Source of the DNA: Armatimonadaceae bacterium | GTDB taxonomy: Bacteria > Armatimonadota > Armatimonadia > Armatimonadales > Armatimonadaceae | Reading direction: 5' to 3' | Length of the DNA: 64,000 nucleotides | Assembly (NCBI GenBank): GCA_030447685.1 | Contig: JAUJOK010000015.1 | Span: 1,815-65,814 of the forward strand | In this document: positions 17,322-25,930 of the stretch, in pieces | How positions within the stretch are numbered: the stretch's first letter is position 1 | Layout of the letters: each line of letters starts with the position of its first letter | Translations under genes and position numbers: made by a program | Notes under the pieces: model-generated | Database searches by the model: none | Told to the model about the DNA's origin: nothing | What the model saw: the letters and a program-made list of their open reading frames with translations, nothing else

Positions 17322-18251
17322 ATGGCAACGCACGACTTCACCCCGACGCATTACCACACGACGCTGGGCACGCACGACCCCGTGCTGCGGATCGCGGACG
17401 GCGATACGGTCGTCACCACGACGGTGGACGCTGCCGGGCACGATGCCGCGAACCAGCGCGTAACCCCGCCCGGCAACCCACAGACCGGCCCCTTCTTCGT
17501 GGAAAACGCCGCGCCGGGTGATACGCTCGCTGTCCGCTTCGACCGCCTTCGCCCCAGCCGCCGCTACGGATTCACGAAGACGACGCTCGCGCCGAACGTC
17601 GTGGACCCGGAGTACATTGCCGAATTCCCCCGCGAGCAGCGGCAGCGCGGCGAGTGGGACATAGATGTCGCAATGGGCACGGCGACATTGCTTAAACCGG
17701 AAACGGCGCTGGGCCGTCTGACGCTTCCCCTGCGCCCCATGCTCGGCTGTTTTGGGGTCGCGCCCGACGGCGGGCAGGCGATCTCCACGGCCACCTCCGG
17801 CAGTTACGGCGGCAACATGGACTACAAGGGCTTTGAAGAGGGTGTCACCGTCTATTTCCCGGTGTTCGCGCCCGGCGCGCTTTTTTTCCTGGGCGACGGA
17901 CATGCACTTCAGGGAGACGGTGAGATTGTCGGAACCGGCATCGAGATCTCGTTCGATGTGCAGTTCACAGTGCGGCTGCTGAAAAACAAGCGTATCTTTC
18001 AGCCGCGCGCGGAAAACGAGACACATATTCTGACCGCCGGTAACGCCCGTCCGCTCGACCAGGCGCTTCAGCACGCTACCACGGAAATGGTTCGCTGGCT
18101 CCAGTCCGACTACGGCCTTGATCCGGTCGGCGCGCATACGCTTCTGGGACAGTGCGTCGAATACGAGATCGGCAACGTCTTCGATCCGGCCTACACGGTT
18201 ATCTGCAAAATGTCCCGGACTCTGCTTCAACGGATCGGCAATCCGCGATGA
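17322..18251 (+). CDS. Acetamidase/formamidase
   Basis: A 309-residue enzyme of the FmdA/AmdA family, which hydrolyses formamide or acetamide to ammonia and the acid. Recognisable blocks are GPFFVENAAPGDTLAV near residue 48 and GCFGVAP followed by TATSGSYGGNMDYK near residues 150-170, then GALFFLGDGHALQGDGE. Length is normal for the family. The ATG at 17322 has an AGAAGGAG box, and a TATTAT element lies just upstream. Its stop overlaps the start of a small membrane protein gene. Substrate choice cannot be fixed from sequence. Confidence 0.9.
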   Translation: MATHDFTPTHYHTTLGTHDPVLRIADGDTVVTTTVDAAGHDAANQRVTPPGNPQTGPFFVENAAPGDTLAVRFDRLRPSRRYGFTKTTLAPNVVDPEYIAEFPREQRQRGEWDIDVAMGTATLLKPETALGRLTLPLRPMLGCFGVAPDGGQAISTATSGSYGGNMDYKGFEEGVTVYFPVFAPGALFFLGDGHALQGDGEIVGTGIEISFDVQFTVRLLKNKRIFQPRAENETHILTAGNARPLDQALQHATTEMVRWLQSDYGLDPVGAHTLLGQCVEYEIGNVFDPAYTVICKMSRTLLQRIGNPR

Positions 18252-18493
18252 ATCATCTACGCTTCTTTTTGAGGGTGGCGTTATGTGCCGCTCTCGCCGT
18301 CTGGCTGACAGCACTGTTATCTAAATCCCCTTCTATAACCGTTGTGGAATGGCTGCGGCAAGAGCCTGTCGGAGCCGTCTTTGTGGCCGCACTTGCTGTG
18401 GCCGCCGCTGTCTGGTGGTTCAAACCGTTCCACTGGCGCGACTTCGAGAGTACCGAGCGAGATGACAACCGTCGCGGCGGGGGCATCTGGTAA
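18248..18493 (+). CDS. Small membrane protein
   Basis: An 81-residue protein with two hydrophobic stretches (VALCAALAVWLTALL and AVFVAALAVAAAVWWF) and a charged C-terminus (ESTERDDNRRGG). It overlaps the acetamidase stop by ATGA, so it is likely co-translated. No family is recognised. It could be an accessory membrane subunit or a simple hypothetical. Confidence 0.55.
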   Translation: MNHLRFFLRVALCAALAVWLTALLSKSPSITVVEWLRQEPVGAVFVAALAVAAAVWWFKPFHWRDFESTERDDNRRGGGIW

Positions 18494-18522
18494 AATGCTT
18501 CGGCATAGGAGGAGGCGAAGCA

Positions 18523-20172
18523 TTACAGCAGCGGCGGCGGTGCGGATGCTGCGTGGGGTGAGAGCACGGCAGTAGACGCCCGCGTAACGAAAAACAGGCC
18601 TGTCCGCGCCCCGATCCACAGACCGCCGCCTTCCGTGACGCATAGCGCCTGGCACTCGGTATCCAGGAACGAGGCGTGGGCGGCGGTCAGTTTTTGGAGG
18701 CGGCCCCTCTCCTCCTGATGCCATACGCCGCTGCGGGTCGCGATAAACAGACCGTTCGTGGCAGGCGCAAGCGCGGTGACATTTTCACCGGCGAGCGCGG
18801 CTGCCGCACTCCATCGGGTTCCGTCCCAGCGCGCCATACCGCCGACGAACGTGCCGACATACAGGTTTTCCCCCGCCCGCTTGATGTCCGTTATCCAGTC
18901 ATCGGGCAGGCCGTGGCGCTCGTCGTGCCAGCGCAGCGTCCCTATCGCCCGGCTCCACTGCGCCAGGCCGCGCCCTTGCGTGCCGATCCACACGCCGTTG
19001 TCGTCCGCGTAAAGCGCCGTAATCGGCAGTCCCTGAAGCTCTGCCGCCGACAATCGGTGCGTCCATTGGTCGCCGTCGTACTCGCTCCACCCGCCCCACT
19101 GCGCCGCATACAGTCGGCGGCCATCCGTAGTAAGCGCGGATACTTCCTTTCGCGGCAGGCTCCGACAAACGTCGCGCGTCCAGTTCTCGCCATCACGGGT
19201 GCTGTCCACCCTGCCGTTGCCATGCCGCACATACAGCGCGCTGCCAAACGTCACCATCTGGCGCGGCGCATTTGAAGAAAGCACGCCCTCCGCCAGATGC
19301 GCCCAGCCGCGCCCCGTCCGCACGGCCAGCCCGTCTTCGAGCGTGCTCATAAACAGGCGGCCCCGGAACATCTGGAGCGCCTGCGTGTTGTGGTCGTAGG
19401 GTTCATCGGGCAGAAGGCACTGCGTCCATGCGGTTCCGTCGTACTCCCAGACGCCTTCGCGCCGCGTCCCCACCCACAGGGTTTTCCCATTCGCGGCAAG
19501 CGCCGTTGTCTCCCGCGCCTGCGGCGGCAGGTCCGTCACCACGCGCCGCCATTCTCCTTCCTCCCCATCGTCGCTCCATTCCCACAGGCCGTCGCCGAAA
19601 AGCGCGGCCCATATCCTGTCACCGCGCGCAAGCAGGGCGCTGATATGCGTGCCGGTGGAAGGCGGCAGCGCGATCTGCCGGGCGAATTTGCCGGTTCCGA
19701 AGTGGAGTCCGCTCACGGTCGCCACCAACAATCTGCCGCGCCAGACAATGCGGCAGGTTTCGCCCGAAACAGGCGCTTCAACGGGACGGCTCGCGGCGGC
19801 CACCGGTTCCACCGTCCAGCCACCGTTCCGCCATGCCGCTGCTGCCCGGGGCAGTATCACACGAATCTCCCCGGCAGCGGTCAGGGCGACGCGGGCCTCA
19901 TGCGCGGGCAGGCCGTCCCTTCGCGTCCACTTCCGCCACACGCCGTCCGGGCCGCGCCGCAGCGCCCCGCCTGCCGTTCCTGCCCAGACCGTTCCGTCCG
20001 GTAAGGCGATGAGACTGGTGACGGCCCGCGTGCTGGTAAAGACGGTGTCGGCGGCGGGAACGACGGGAACGGTGGGCGGCAGAAACGCCGGGACGCAGCG
20101 AACAACGGCGGCCAGCAATCCGGCGGCAAGAACCAGGCCCGCCGCCAGTTTCGTACCCCTGCGCGCGCTCAC
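18523..20172 (-). CDS. Beta-propeller (Reg_prop-type) secreted protein
   Basis: A 549-residue protein with an N-terminal hydrophobic segment (KLAAGLVLAAGLLAAVV), probably a signal peptide or anchor. After about residue 35 it repeats 'L-x-D-G-T-V-W-A-G-T', 'L-W-V-G-T-R-x-x-G-V', 'V-W-I-G-T-Q-G-R-G-L' and 'L-Y-V-G-T-F-V-G-G', the blades of two-component-regulator propellers. No kinase or response domain is attached. The start is a GTG that overlaps the stop of the VIT gene (GTGA), so the propeller is the last gene of the blaI operon. It may bind the VIT protein or a sugar polymer outside the cell. Confidence 0.8.
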   Translation of the reverse strand: MSARRGTKLAAGLVLAAGLLAAVVRCVPAFLPPTVPVVPAADTVFTSTRAVTSLIALPDGTVWAGTAGGALRRGPDGVWRKWTRRDGLPAHEARVALTAAGEIRVILPRAAAAWRNGGWTVEPVAAASRPVEAPVSGETCRIVWRGRLLVATVSGLHFGTGKFARQIALPPSTGTHISALLARGDRIWAALFGDGLWEWSDDGEEGEWRRVVTDLPPQARETTALAANGKTLWVGTRREGVWEYDGTAWTQCLLPDEPYDHNTQALQMFRGRLFMSTLEDGLAVRTGRGWAHLAEGVLSSNAPRQMVTFGSALYVRHGNGRVDSTRDGENWTRDVCRSLPRKEVSALTTDGRRLYAAQWGGWSEYDGDQWTHRLSAAELQGLPITALYADDNGVWIGTQGRGLAQWSRAIGTLRWHDERHGLPDDWITDIKRAGENLYVGTFVGGMARWDGTRWSAAAALAGENVTALAPATNGLFIATRSGVWHQEERGRLQKLTAAHASFLDTECQALCVTEGGGLWIGARTGLFFVTRASTAVLSPHAASAPPPLL

Positions 20173-23100
20173 GGGGATACCTCCACAGTAACGGTACTGC
20201 GGTTGTGCGCCTGATCGGTGACGATAAAGGTGACGGTCTGCGTTGCTTTTTCCGTCTGACCCAGCGGCACGGGAACGCGCGCAAAGAACGTCCGCCCCTG
20301 CCCCGATGGCTTGAGCGCGATCTGCTCGCCCCAGGGCAGCAGCGCAGACACGCGCGCGGTATCCGTGCCGCCATCGAATTCCAGCCGAAGGGATGCGCCG
20401 CCCGCCGCCTGCGCTCTGCCGACACCAGTGGGTGGCGTCACGTCCACATGGTAGCGCAGCGTCAGCGTCCGCCGCGTCCCGTTCCTGTCCACGATAATGA
20501 CGGTGATAACATAGGTTCCTTCCTGCGCGTAGGTCGGGATATCGAAGCGCGCCTCCCAACGGCCCGCCGCCGCGTTCCACATGAGACGCTTTATCTCGCC
20601 GCCCGGCAGCACCGCGACGACCTGAAGGGCGTCCGGCGGCGCTTCTACCTGAATCAGCGGATCGCCCATGCGCGCCCGAAGCTCCTCGAACCGCCGGGTA
20701 AGCTGGGCGCGGCGCTGCGTCACCTCCGGCGTCGGCGGCCCCTGCGTCTTTTCCAGCCGATCCATCTCCACTTCGACCGCCAGCCGCTCCAGCCGCGCTT
20801 CTACGTAGCTTCGGGGCCGCCAGCTTTCGTGCAGCCGCCGGAACTGTCGCTCCAATTCCGTGATTCGCAGTCGGTCCGGGTTCTCCTTTCGCCGTTCGGC
20901 AATAAGCGCTTCGCGTGTCTGTTCAAAGCGGTTCTTCCCTTCATTTCGCCTCGCGTGATCGATATACTGCTGTGGGGTCACGCCTGCGGCCCGCGCGAGG
21001 CGCGCGAACTGCGTTTCGACCTGCGCAACATGCGCCTCATCCGGGTTGCCGCGTCGCTGCTCCATCAGCAGTTCCGAGGCCAGCCCTTGCAGCCGCCACT
21101 GCCAGTTTGCGCGAAGCTCCGCCTCCGAGTCCAGGCCGCCCTGCCGTGCCAGGGCATCGAACCGTTCCCGTAGACGGCGCGCCAGTTCGCTGTCGCTCTG
21201 ACCGTGAAGAAGCTCCGCCGCGAGTTCCTGCGATACGCTGCCCGACGCAGTTCGAACAATCTCTCGCAGATAGTACTGTGGGTTCTGCCCAAGCCGCCGG
21301 TTCAGGTCAATGACACGCGCCCGAAGCTGTTCCGCCCTGTTTTCGGCCTCACGTCCCTGTTGGTATTCCTCCGTCAACTCCCGGCTGGCGGCATGCAGAT
21401 CCCGGTATAGATAGTCCTTTTCGACCCGCCGGATGTGGTTCTCGATATACGGCTTGCCGAGTGAGCGTCCCAGACGATCCATCTTCTGTCGCAGGGCCGC
21501 GATACGGACAGCGTCCGGGTGGGCATTACGCTGCTCGCGAAACAGCGCGTCGGCCAGCGGGTATACCCAGTTGTCCAGCCGCTGCGCCAGCAAATCATGC
21601 GGCTTCTGTTGCGCCTGACGGCTCAGGTGGTCGAGCCGTGTCCGCAGACGCTGCGCCGTGGAGGCGTTTTCCCGCCCGCTGATGATCTCCTGGGCTAATT
21701 CGCCTGCGATCTGGCCGGCTTCCTCATAGACCATCTGCCGATACTGCCGCGCAATCTCCTCGCGTGGGTTCAGTCCGATTTGGCGGCATAGCTGATTCAG
21801 TCGGGCACGTGAACGGCGAGCGCCGCGCCCGCCGCTGCTCCGCCCGCGAACCATTTGGCGGGCGATCTGGCTGCTCAGTGTCTCTATCTCGCCGGAAAAT
21901 ACATCGCGCAGCCGCTGCCGGGGGTCTTCGCCGATCTTGCGGGACAACTGCGTAAGCCGCGCTCGGATGCGCTGCGCCCGGCGGCTGTTGGCCTGTCCCT
22001 GCCGAATCGCCTGCGCCAGTTGGCGCGCGGCGACGCTTATCTCCGCCTCGGCCTGCTCGCGCTCGTACCGCTCCTTTTCCGCCCGGGGAATCGCCAGCCA
22101 GGAGGTGAACTTGGACGGCAGCGTGTACCGCTTGCTCAGCGCCACCACGGCCTCTTCATTCCCGCGATTCGCGCTTAACTGCTCGATACGTCGCGCCGCC
22201 CACAGCTTCGAGGCGACGTTGTTCGGCTCCGGTTCGGCGGGGAACGGGACGGTCTCGACCTGCGCCGTCCGGGAACCATCCATCAGTGTGACCGTCGCCG
22301 TGCCGCTTCCTTTATAACGCCCGACGATCATCAGCGCCTGATGCGCCCGGACGAAACGTGGCCGATCAGCGACGATGGCGTAGGTGCGGACGCCCTGCAC
22401 GCGAAGGGCAAGCCGCTTACCGGCAGTGCCGGGCGTGACGGCGAGGGCGAAGAAGCCATCCCCGCCGCGCGACGACGGCGCGGCATACGCAGAGACCTGC
22501 ATCGGGCGAACCGGGCGTATCAAACCGATGCGGAGGTCCTTTTGCGGGCGGAAGTTGGTTCCGGTCAGCCGGATGCGGTAGCCGTCATTATCCGCTTCCA
22601 CCGGCAGGCCGTAGTTGTTTTCGACCGCTTTCAGACGCGTATCAGGGCGCACGCGCACCGACACATTCACCGCTTCCAGCGCATCGGTCTTTGTCTGAAC
22701 CCGCAGCGGCAGGGTGTAGGCCGCGCCGTTCGCCGTGGAGGGCAGTGCCTGGACCAGCGTCATCTCTACCTTCAGGTCGGCGTCAGGCATAACCGGAAAG
22801 ATGCGGGCGCGGAACGTACTTTTCCCTATCAACTCGATCAGGGCCGGGTCGCGCATGCGTGAGGTGATATACCGGTAAATCGCCGCCGCCCGCTCCTTTT
22901 CGACCACGCGCGCGACAACTTTCTCGTCACCGAACCAGTAAGCAAAATAGGTGACAAGGGTGTCTTTGGGCAGCGTATAGACGAAATCCGCCTCAATCCG
23001 CTCGCTGGTTTCGTTCTGGAAAAGCAGCGTCAGACGGGTGACGGCGAACTGTCCCTGAATGCGGACATCGGCATCCAGCGTTTTCGTCCGCAGCGGCAGC

Positions 23101-23210
23101 GCGTTTCCGCCGGTGGGCTTCAGCAGCACCTGGGCACGCAACGGAGCATGCAGCAGGAGGCAGACTATATATGTAGTCAAAAAACCGTGGAAAAGTGCCC
23201 GTTTTTGCAT
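20169..23210 (-). CDS. VIT-domain protein with tandem helical repeats
   Basis: A 1013-residue secreted protein. Residues 1-26 are a signal peptide ending near LRAQ. Residues about 35-170 form a VIT domain (VTRLTLLFQNETSERIEADF, AIYRYI). Normally a VWA domain follows VIT. Here the sequence goes straight to the segment usually found after VWA (ASKLWAARRIEQL and VALSKRYTLPSKFTSWL, residues 334-373). Residues 388-850 hold eight or nine helical units of about 53 residues with a pattern L-A-x-E-(I/L)-x-x-G-x(6)-A-x-x-L-R-x-R-L-x-x-L-x-R-x-x-G-x-x-P. Residues 855-1013 look like two Ig-type beta domains. It lies between the M56/HAF gene and the propeller gene. Confidence 0.8.
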   Translation of the reverse strand: MQKRALFHGFLTTYIVCLLLHAPLRAQVLLKPTGGNALPLRTKTLDADVRIQGQFAVTRLTLLFQNETSERIEADFVYTLPKDTLVTYFAYWFGDEKVVARVVEKERAAAIYRYITSRMRDPALIELIGKSTFRARIFPVMPDADLKVEMTLVQALPSTANGAAYTLPLRVQTKTDALEAVNVSVRVRPDTRLKAVENNYGLPVEADNDGYRIRLTGTNFRPQKDLRIGLIRPVRPMQVSAYAAPSSRGGDGFFALAVTPGTAGKRLALRVQGVRTYAIVADRPRFVRAHQALMIVGRYKGSGTATVTLMDGSRTAQVETVPFPAEPEPNNVASKLWAARRIEQLSANRGNEEAVVALSKRYTLPSKFTSWLAIPRAEKERYEREQAEAEISVAARQLAQAIRQGQANSRRAQRIRARLTQLSRKIGEDPRQRLRDVFSGEIETLSSQIARQMVRGRSSGGRGARRSRARLNQLCRQIGLNPREEIARQYRQMVYEEAGQIAGELAQEIISGRENASTAQRLRTRLDHLSRQAQQKPHDLLAQRLDNWVYPLADALFREQRNAHPDAVRIAALRQKMDRLGRSLGKPYIENHIRRVEKDYLYRDLHAASRELTEEYQQGREAENRAEQLRARVIDLNRRLGQNPQYYLREIVRTASGSVSQELAAELLHGQSDSELARRLRERFDALARQGGLDSEAELRANWQWRLQGLASELLMEQRRGNPDEAHVAQVETQFARLARAAGVTPQQYIDHARRNEGKNRFEQTREALIAERRKENPDRLRITELERQFRRLHESWRPRSYVEARLERLAVEVEMDRLEKTQGPPTPEVTQRRAQLTRRFEELRARMGDPLIQVEAPPDALQVVAVLPGGEIKRLMWNAAAGRWEARFDIPTYAQEGTYVITVIIVDRNGTRRTLTLRYHVDVTPPTGVGRAQAAGGASLRLEFDGGTDTARVSALLPWGEQIALKPSGQGRTFFARVPVPLGQTEKATQTVTFIVTDQAHNRSTVTVEVSP
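23163..23178 (-). promoter_or_regulatory. Candidate BlaI-type operator inside the VIT gene start
   Basis: The minus strand reads GACTACATATATAGTC at codons 11-16 of the VIT gene. It matches 13 of 16 positions of the known BlaI/MecI-type dyad (TACTACATATGTAGTA). It shares the 10-mer TTGACTACAT with the blaI promoter, so the repressor could block the operon at two places. Confidence 0.45.
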
Positions 23211-23222
23211 CGTTACCTCACA

Positions 23223-24635
23223 TTATCGCGCCGCTGTCTGTTGGTCTATCGGGGACAAAAGGAACGCCCGCCGACGCCCGGAAAGCCACCCGGAGCCGAC
23301 GATCTGTCCGTGCTCGTTTATCGCCCGCGCCTCCTCCAGAACCCAGGCCGAGCCGGGCGGCAGCAGGCGGTTCAGGTCGATGATTTCACCACCCCGCCAC
23401 AGCACGGCGTGTTTCTCACCATCCCGTTTACCGAAAGTGGAGCAGCCGACGATCCGGCCCGCGTTGTTTATGGCCCGCGCCCGGCTGAACGTCCCGCCGG
23501 GCAGCGTTCCCAGGTCCCGCATCACGCCGCCTTCCCACGAAAAGGCGCGCATGCCCCTGCCGGTGTGCGAAAAGCCGACCACCTGTTGCCGGTCGTTGAT
23601 GGCGCAGGCCAGACTGTTCGCGCCGCCGGGCAGCGTCCCCAGATCACGCATCGCGCCGTTGTCCCACAGAAAAGCGTGTGTCTGCGCATCGCGACCGGTG
23701 CCTGCCTTGCCGACCACCTGCCCCCGGTTATTGATTCCGTAGGCATGGCTGTATTTACCGCCCAGCGTTCCCAGATCGCGCATCCGTCCCTTTATGGAAA
23801 GGAAAGCGCGGGCGACCAGCGAATGGCCGTTGCGACCGCCGGTTTGAACACTGCCCACCACCTCGCCCCGGTCGTTGACATCCCGCGCCCGGCTGTAGCG
23901 ATAGCCCGGTACCCGGCCCAGGGGCTGCTTTTCGTCGGCATACAGGAACGAATTCTGGTAGTCGTATCGGTTGTAGCTTGCGGCAATGATCTGACCGTCG
24001 TTGTTGATGTTATACGCCTGGCTGCGGCTATAAAGGTGCAGATCGTCCAGATTCCGCATCGCGCCCGCGCCGCCGCTACCGCTTGTCGGTTCCCACAAAA
24101 ACGCCCGGCCCCGGCGGCTGCGCGGCGAGACGGTCGCCCAACCCACCACCTGTCCCCGGTCGTTGATCGCCAGCGCATCGCTGGTTTTTCCGCCGAGCGT
24201 ACCCAGATCAATCAGGCGGTAGGAGGGATTTGAAGCCGTCTGCGCGATCCGTACTGGGGACGGCAACGAGCCATCTTTTACGGTCACCCGCCAGGGCAGC
24301 GCCCACGGGGCCGCCGCCACAAGACAGGCCGTAACCAGGAAACGTCCCCGACGCCGCACCGGAAACGCCGCGTCCCGCTGTAACGCCATCAAACGCCGCT
24401 TCAAGAGCGAAAACCGGCAGTAAGCCCGATTGCCGCCGCAGACGGTGCGCGAACATCCCCCTGCCGCTATTCGCAGCAGAAACTGCCCGTACCGCGCGGC
24501 GGGCACGCCCGTAACCCCCAGGGCGGACAGATCGGCGGCCTCTTCGCGCGCGATGGCCGACTCGCGCGCAGCCAGCCCTGCCGGGGAAAGAAAAAGAACA
24601 TCGACTGCGCAATGGCGGGCAGCAGCCCCAGCCAT
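23223..24635 (-). CDS. HAF-repeat protein, frame-joined to an M56 protease C-terminus
   Basis: A 470-residue reading in two parts. Residues 1 to about 110 are the missing C-terminal part of the M56 domain encoded upstream (GLAARESAIAREEAADLSAL, SLLKRRLMALQRD). A hydrophobic helix follows (RFLVTACLVAAAPWAL). Residues about 135-460 hold about seven HAF repeats of the form DLGTLGG-x-x-S-x-A-x-x-I-N-x-x-G-Q-V-V-G. They are predicted to fold as a beta propeller outside the membrane. The real protein is therefore probably one fusion with the M56 gene, broken by a single frameshift near 24585. Confidence 0.75.
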   Translation of the reverse strand: MAGAAARHCAVDVLFLSPAGLAARESAIAREEAADLSALGVTGVPAARYGQFLLRIAAGGCSRTVCGGNRAYCRFSLLKRRLMALQRDAAFPVRRRGRFLVTACLVAAAPWALPWRVTVKDGSLPSPVRIAQTASNPSYRLIDLGTLGGKTSDALAINDRGQVVGWATVSPRSRRGRAFLWEPTSGSGGAGAMRNLDDLHLYSRSQAYNINNDGQIIAASYNRYDYQNSFLYADEKQPLGRVPGYRYSRARDVNDRGEVVGSVQTGGRNGHSLVARAFLSIKGRMRDLGTLGGKYSHAYGINNRGQVVGKAGTGRDAQTHAFLWDNGAMRDLGTLPGGANSLACAINDRQQVVGFSHTGRGMRAFSWEGGVMRDLGTLPGGTFSRARAINNAGRIVGCSTFGKRDGEKHAVLWRGGEIIDLNRLLPPGSAWVLEEARAINEHGQIVGSGWLSGRRRAFLLSPIDQQTAAR

Positions 24636-25417
24636 AGATCGCCTCGCCGCACATGGGCCAGTTCATGCGCGAGCGCCAGCCGCCACTCGTCCGGGGAAAG
24701 CATGGTTAAAAGGTTTTCAGGGAATACCAGCACGGGCCGAACCGGCCCGATGACGAGCGGCGTGGTAACACTCCCGGAAGCGACGAGGCGCGGCGCGCGG
24801 CGCAGGCCCATACCAGCGGCAAGGCAGGCCATCTCCTGCGCCAGCACATCACCGTCCGCCAGGCTCCGCGCGCCGCGCACGATGCGCTGCAGAGCCATGC
24901 ACCGGCGAAAAAAAGAAACCCCGGCAACCGCCACGCCCGCAAGCCAGAAGGCGAGGAGAAATGTCGATACCGACAGCCGGGGAGCCGGGCGCAGAACGGG
25001 CGCGAGGCCGGAGTTGTCGGCGTCGGGGCGCGGCAGCCGCCGCTCCGCAGCTTCTTTCCCCGGCGGCAACGCTGATGCGCCTGCCTCCCCGCCGCGTGTG
25101 TGCTCTGCCGTTTTCTTCCTTCCCTGCACCGACTGCTCCGCCCAAACGTGCGCCGCGCGCCGCATCGGAGGCTCCGCTGCCGGTGGCAGCAGGGGAAGCG
25201 GAATCGCGGCGGCACAGATAAGACTGATGACCAGCTTCAGGCAGGCAAGCCACCATAAGCCGTACCGTGTCGCGGCGGGCAGACGGGGCAGGAGGCGGCA
25301 TACTATCCATACGCCCAGCACAAACAGTCCACCCTGCCAGCACGCGCGCCAAAGCGCGCCCATCCCCTGCTGGGCGCAGCCATTCAGCAGAACTACGATG
25401 TCTTCGGCGCTGCTCAT
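24467..25417 (-). CDS. BlaR1/MecR1-like M56 metalloprotease, N-terminal part
   Basis: A membrane protein with several helices (LFVLGVWIVCRLLPRLP, then YGLWWLACLKLVISLICAAA) and the M56 zinc motif HELAH (around residue 250) in LALAHELAHVRRGDLW. BlaR1-type proteases sense a ligand outside and cleave BlaI inside. The loop between the first helices is long, Ala/Arg-rich and odd. The frame breaks near 24585, after QSMFFFFP; the continuation is in the HAF-repeat frame. The start lies 7 bases after the blaI stop. Confidence 0.75.
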   Translation of the reverse strand: MSSAEDIVVLLNGCAQQGMGALWRACWQGGLFVLGVWIVCRLLPRLPAATRYGLWWLACLKLVISLICAAAIPLPLLPPAAEPPMRRAAHVWAEQSVQGRKKTAEHTRGGEAGASALPPGKEAAERRLPRPDADNSGLAPVLRPAPRLSVSTFLLAFWLAGVAVAGVSFFRRCMALQRIVRGARSLADGDVLAQEMACLAAGMGLRRAPRLVASGSVTTPLVIGPVRPVLVFPENLLTMLSPDEWRLALAHELAHVRRGDLWLGLLPAIAQSMFFFFPRQGWLRASRPSRAKRPPICPPWGLRACPPRGTGSFCCE

Positions 25418-25424
25418 CGTCTTT

Positions 25425-25814
25425 CTACGCCTTTTCCGTCGGCTCTTCTATCGCCTGCACCAGCTTACGAAGCTCCGCCACCTCCGTTTCTGACAGCCCT
25501 TTTGCGTCGGCCAGGTAGGCGACGAACGGTGTGAGCGATCCGCCCAGTGTCTTTTCGACGAAATCCTGCACCAGATTCTGCATTAGCTGCGTTTTGGCGA
25601 CGGCGGGCGCATATTCGAAAGCGCCCTTGGCGCGGCGGCGGGTGAGGAATCCCTTTTTTCGCAGCCGCTCCATCATGGTCAGCACCGTAGTGCGCGCGAG
25701 CTTGCGCGGCTCGCCGTACTTTTCGGCGGTTTCGCGCACGGTGATCGGCGCGTTATCACTGACGAAGCGGAGCACCTCCAGCTCCTGCTCCCCCAGCAGC
25801 GGCAGTTTCATCAT
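25425..25814 (-). CDS. blaI: BlaI/MecI-family transcriptional repressor
   Basis: A 129-residue winged-helix repressor. LPLLGEQELEVLRFV begins the first helix, and ARTTVLTMMERLRKKGFLTR is the recognition helix and wing; GAFEYAP follows. The C-terminal helix dimerises. BlaI proteins are inactivated by a cognate M56 protease, encoded immediately downstream. GAGGAG lies 9 bases before ATG 25814. A strong promoter with a dyad in its spacer lies about 40-70 bases upstream and implies autoregulation. There is no beta-lactamase in the window, so the regulated function is likely the downstream VIT/propeller genes. Confidence 0.88.
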   Translation of the reverse strand: MMKLPLLGEQELEVLRFVSDNAPITVRETAEKYGEPRKLARTTVLTMMERLRKKGFLTRRRAKGAFEYAPAVAKTQLMQNLVQDFVEKTLGGSLTPFVAYLADAKGLSETEVAELRKLVQAIEEPTEKA

Positions 25815-25855
25815 GTTTCCCGGCTCCTCGCGTTTACGGTGGAATAGCTATGGCA

Positions 25856-25885
25856 AGTATACCATTCGCCTACTAATGTAGTCAA
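25856..25885 (-). promoter_or_regulatory. blaI promoter with overlapping operator
   Basis: TTGACT (25885-25880), an 18-base spacer and TATACT (25861-25856). The spacer starts with ACTACATTAGTAG, whose CTAC/GTAG arms fit a BlaI-type dyad. Bound repressor would cover the -35 and spacer. Confidence 0.65.
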
Positions 25886-25930
25886 CCGCAAAAAGATGGC
25901 CCCGTTCCTTTAAGAACGGGGCACGACTGT

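Noticed and set aside
18300-18520. Possible further small gene after the acetamidase
   Set aside because: Only the 81-residue membrane reading looks plausible; others are shadows.
20205-22320. CRISPR or tandem DNA repeat in the VIT gene
   Set aside because: The repeat is at protein level and diverged; DNA copies are not similar enough for CRISPR.
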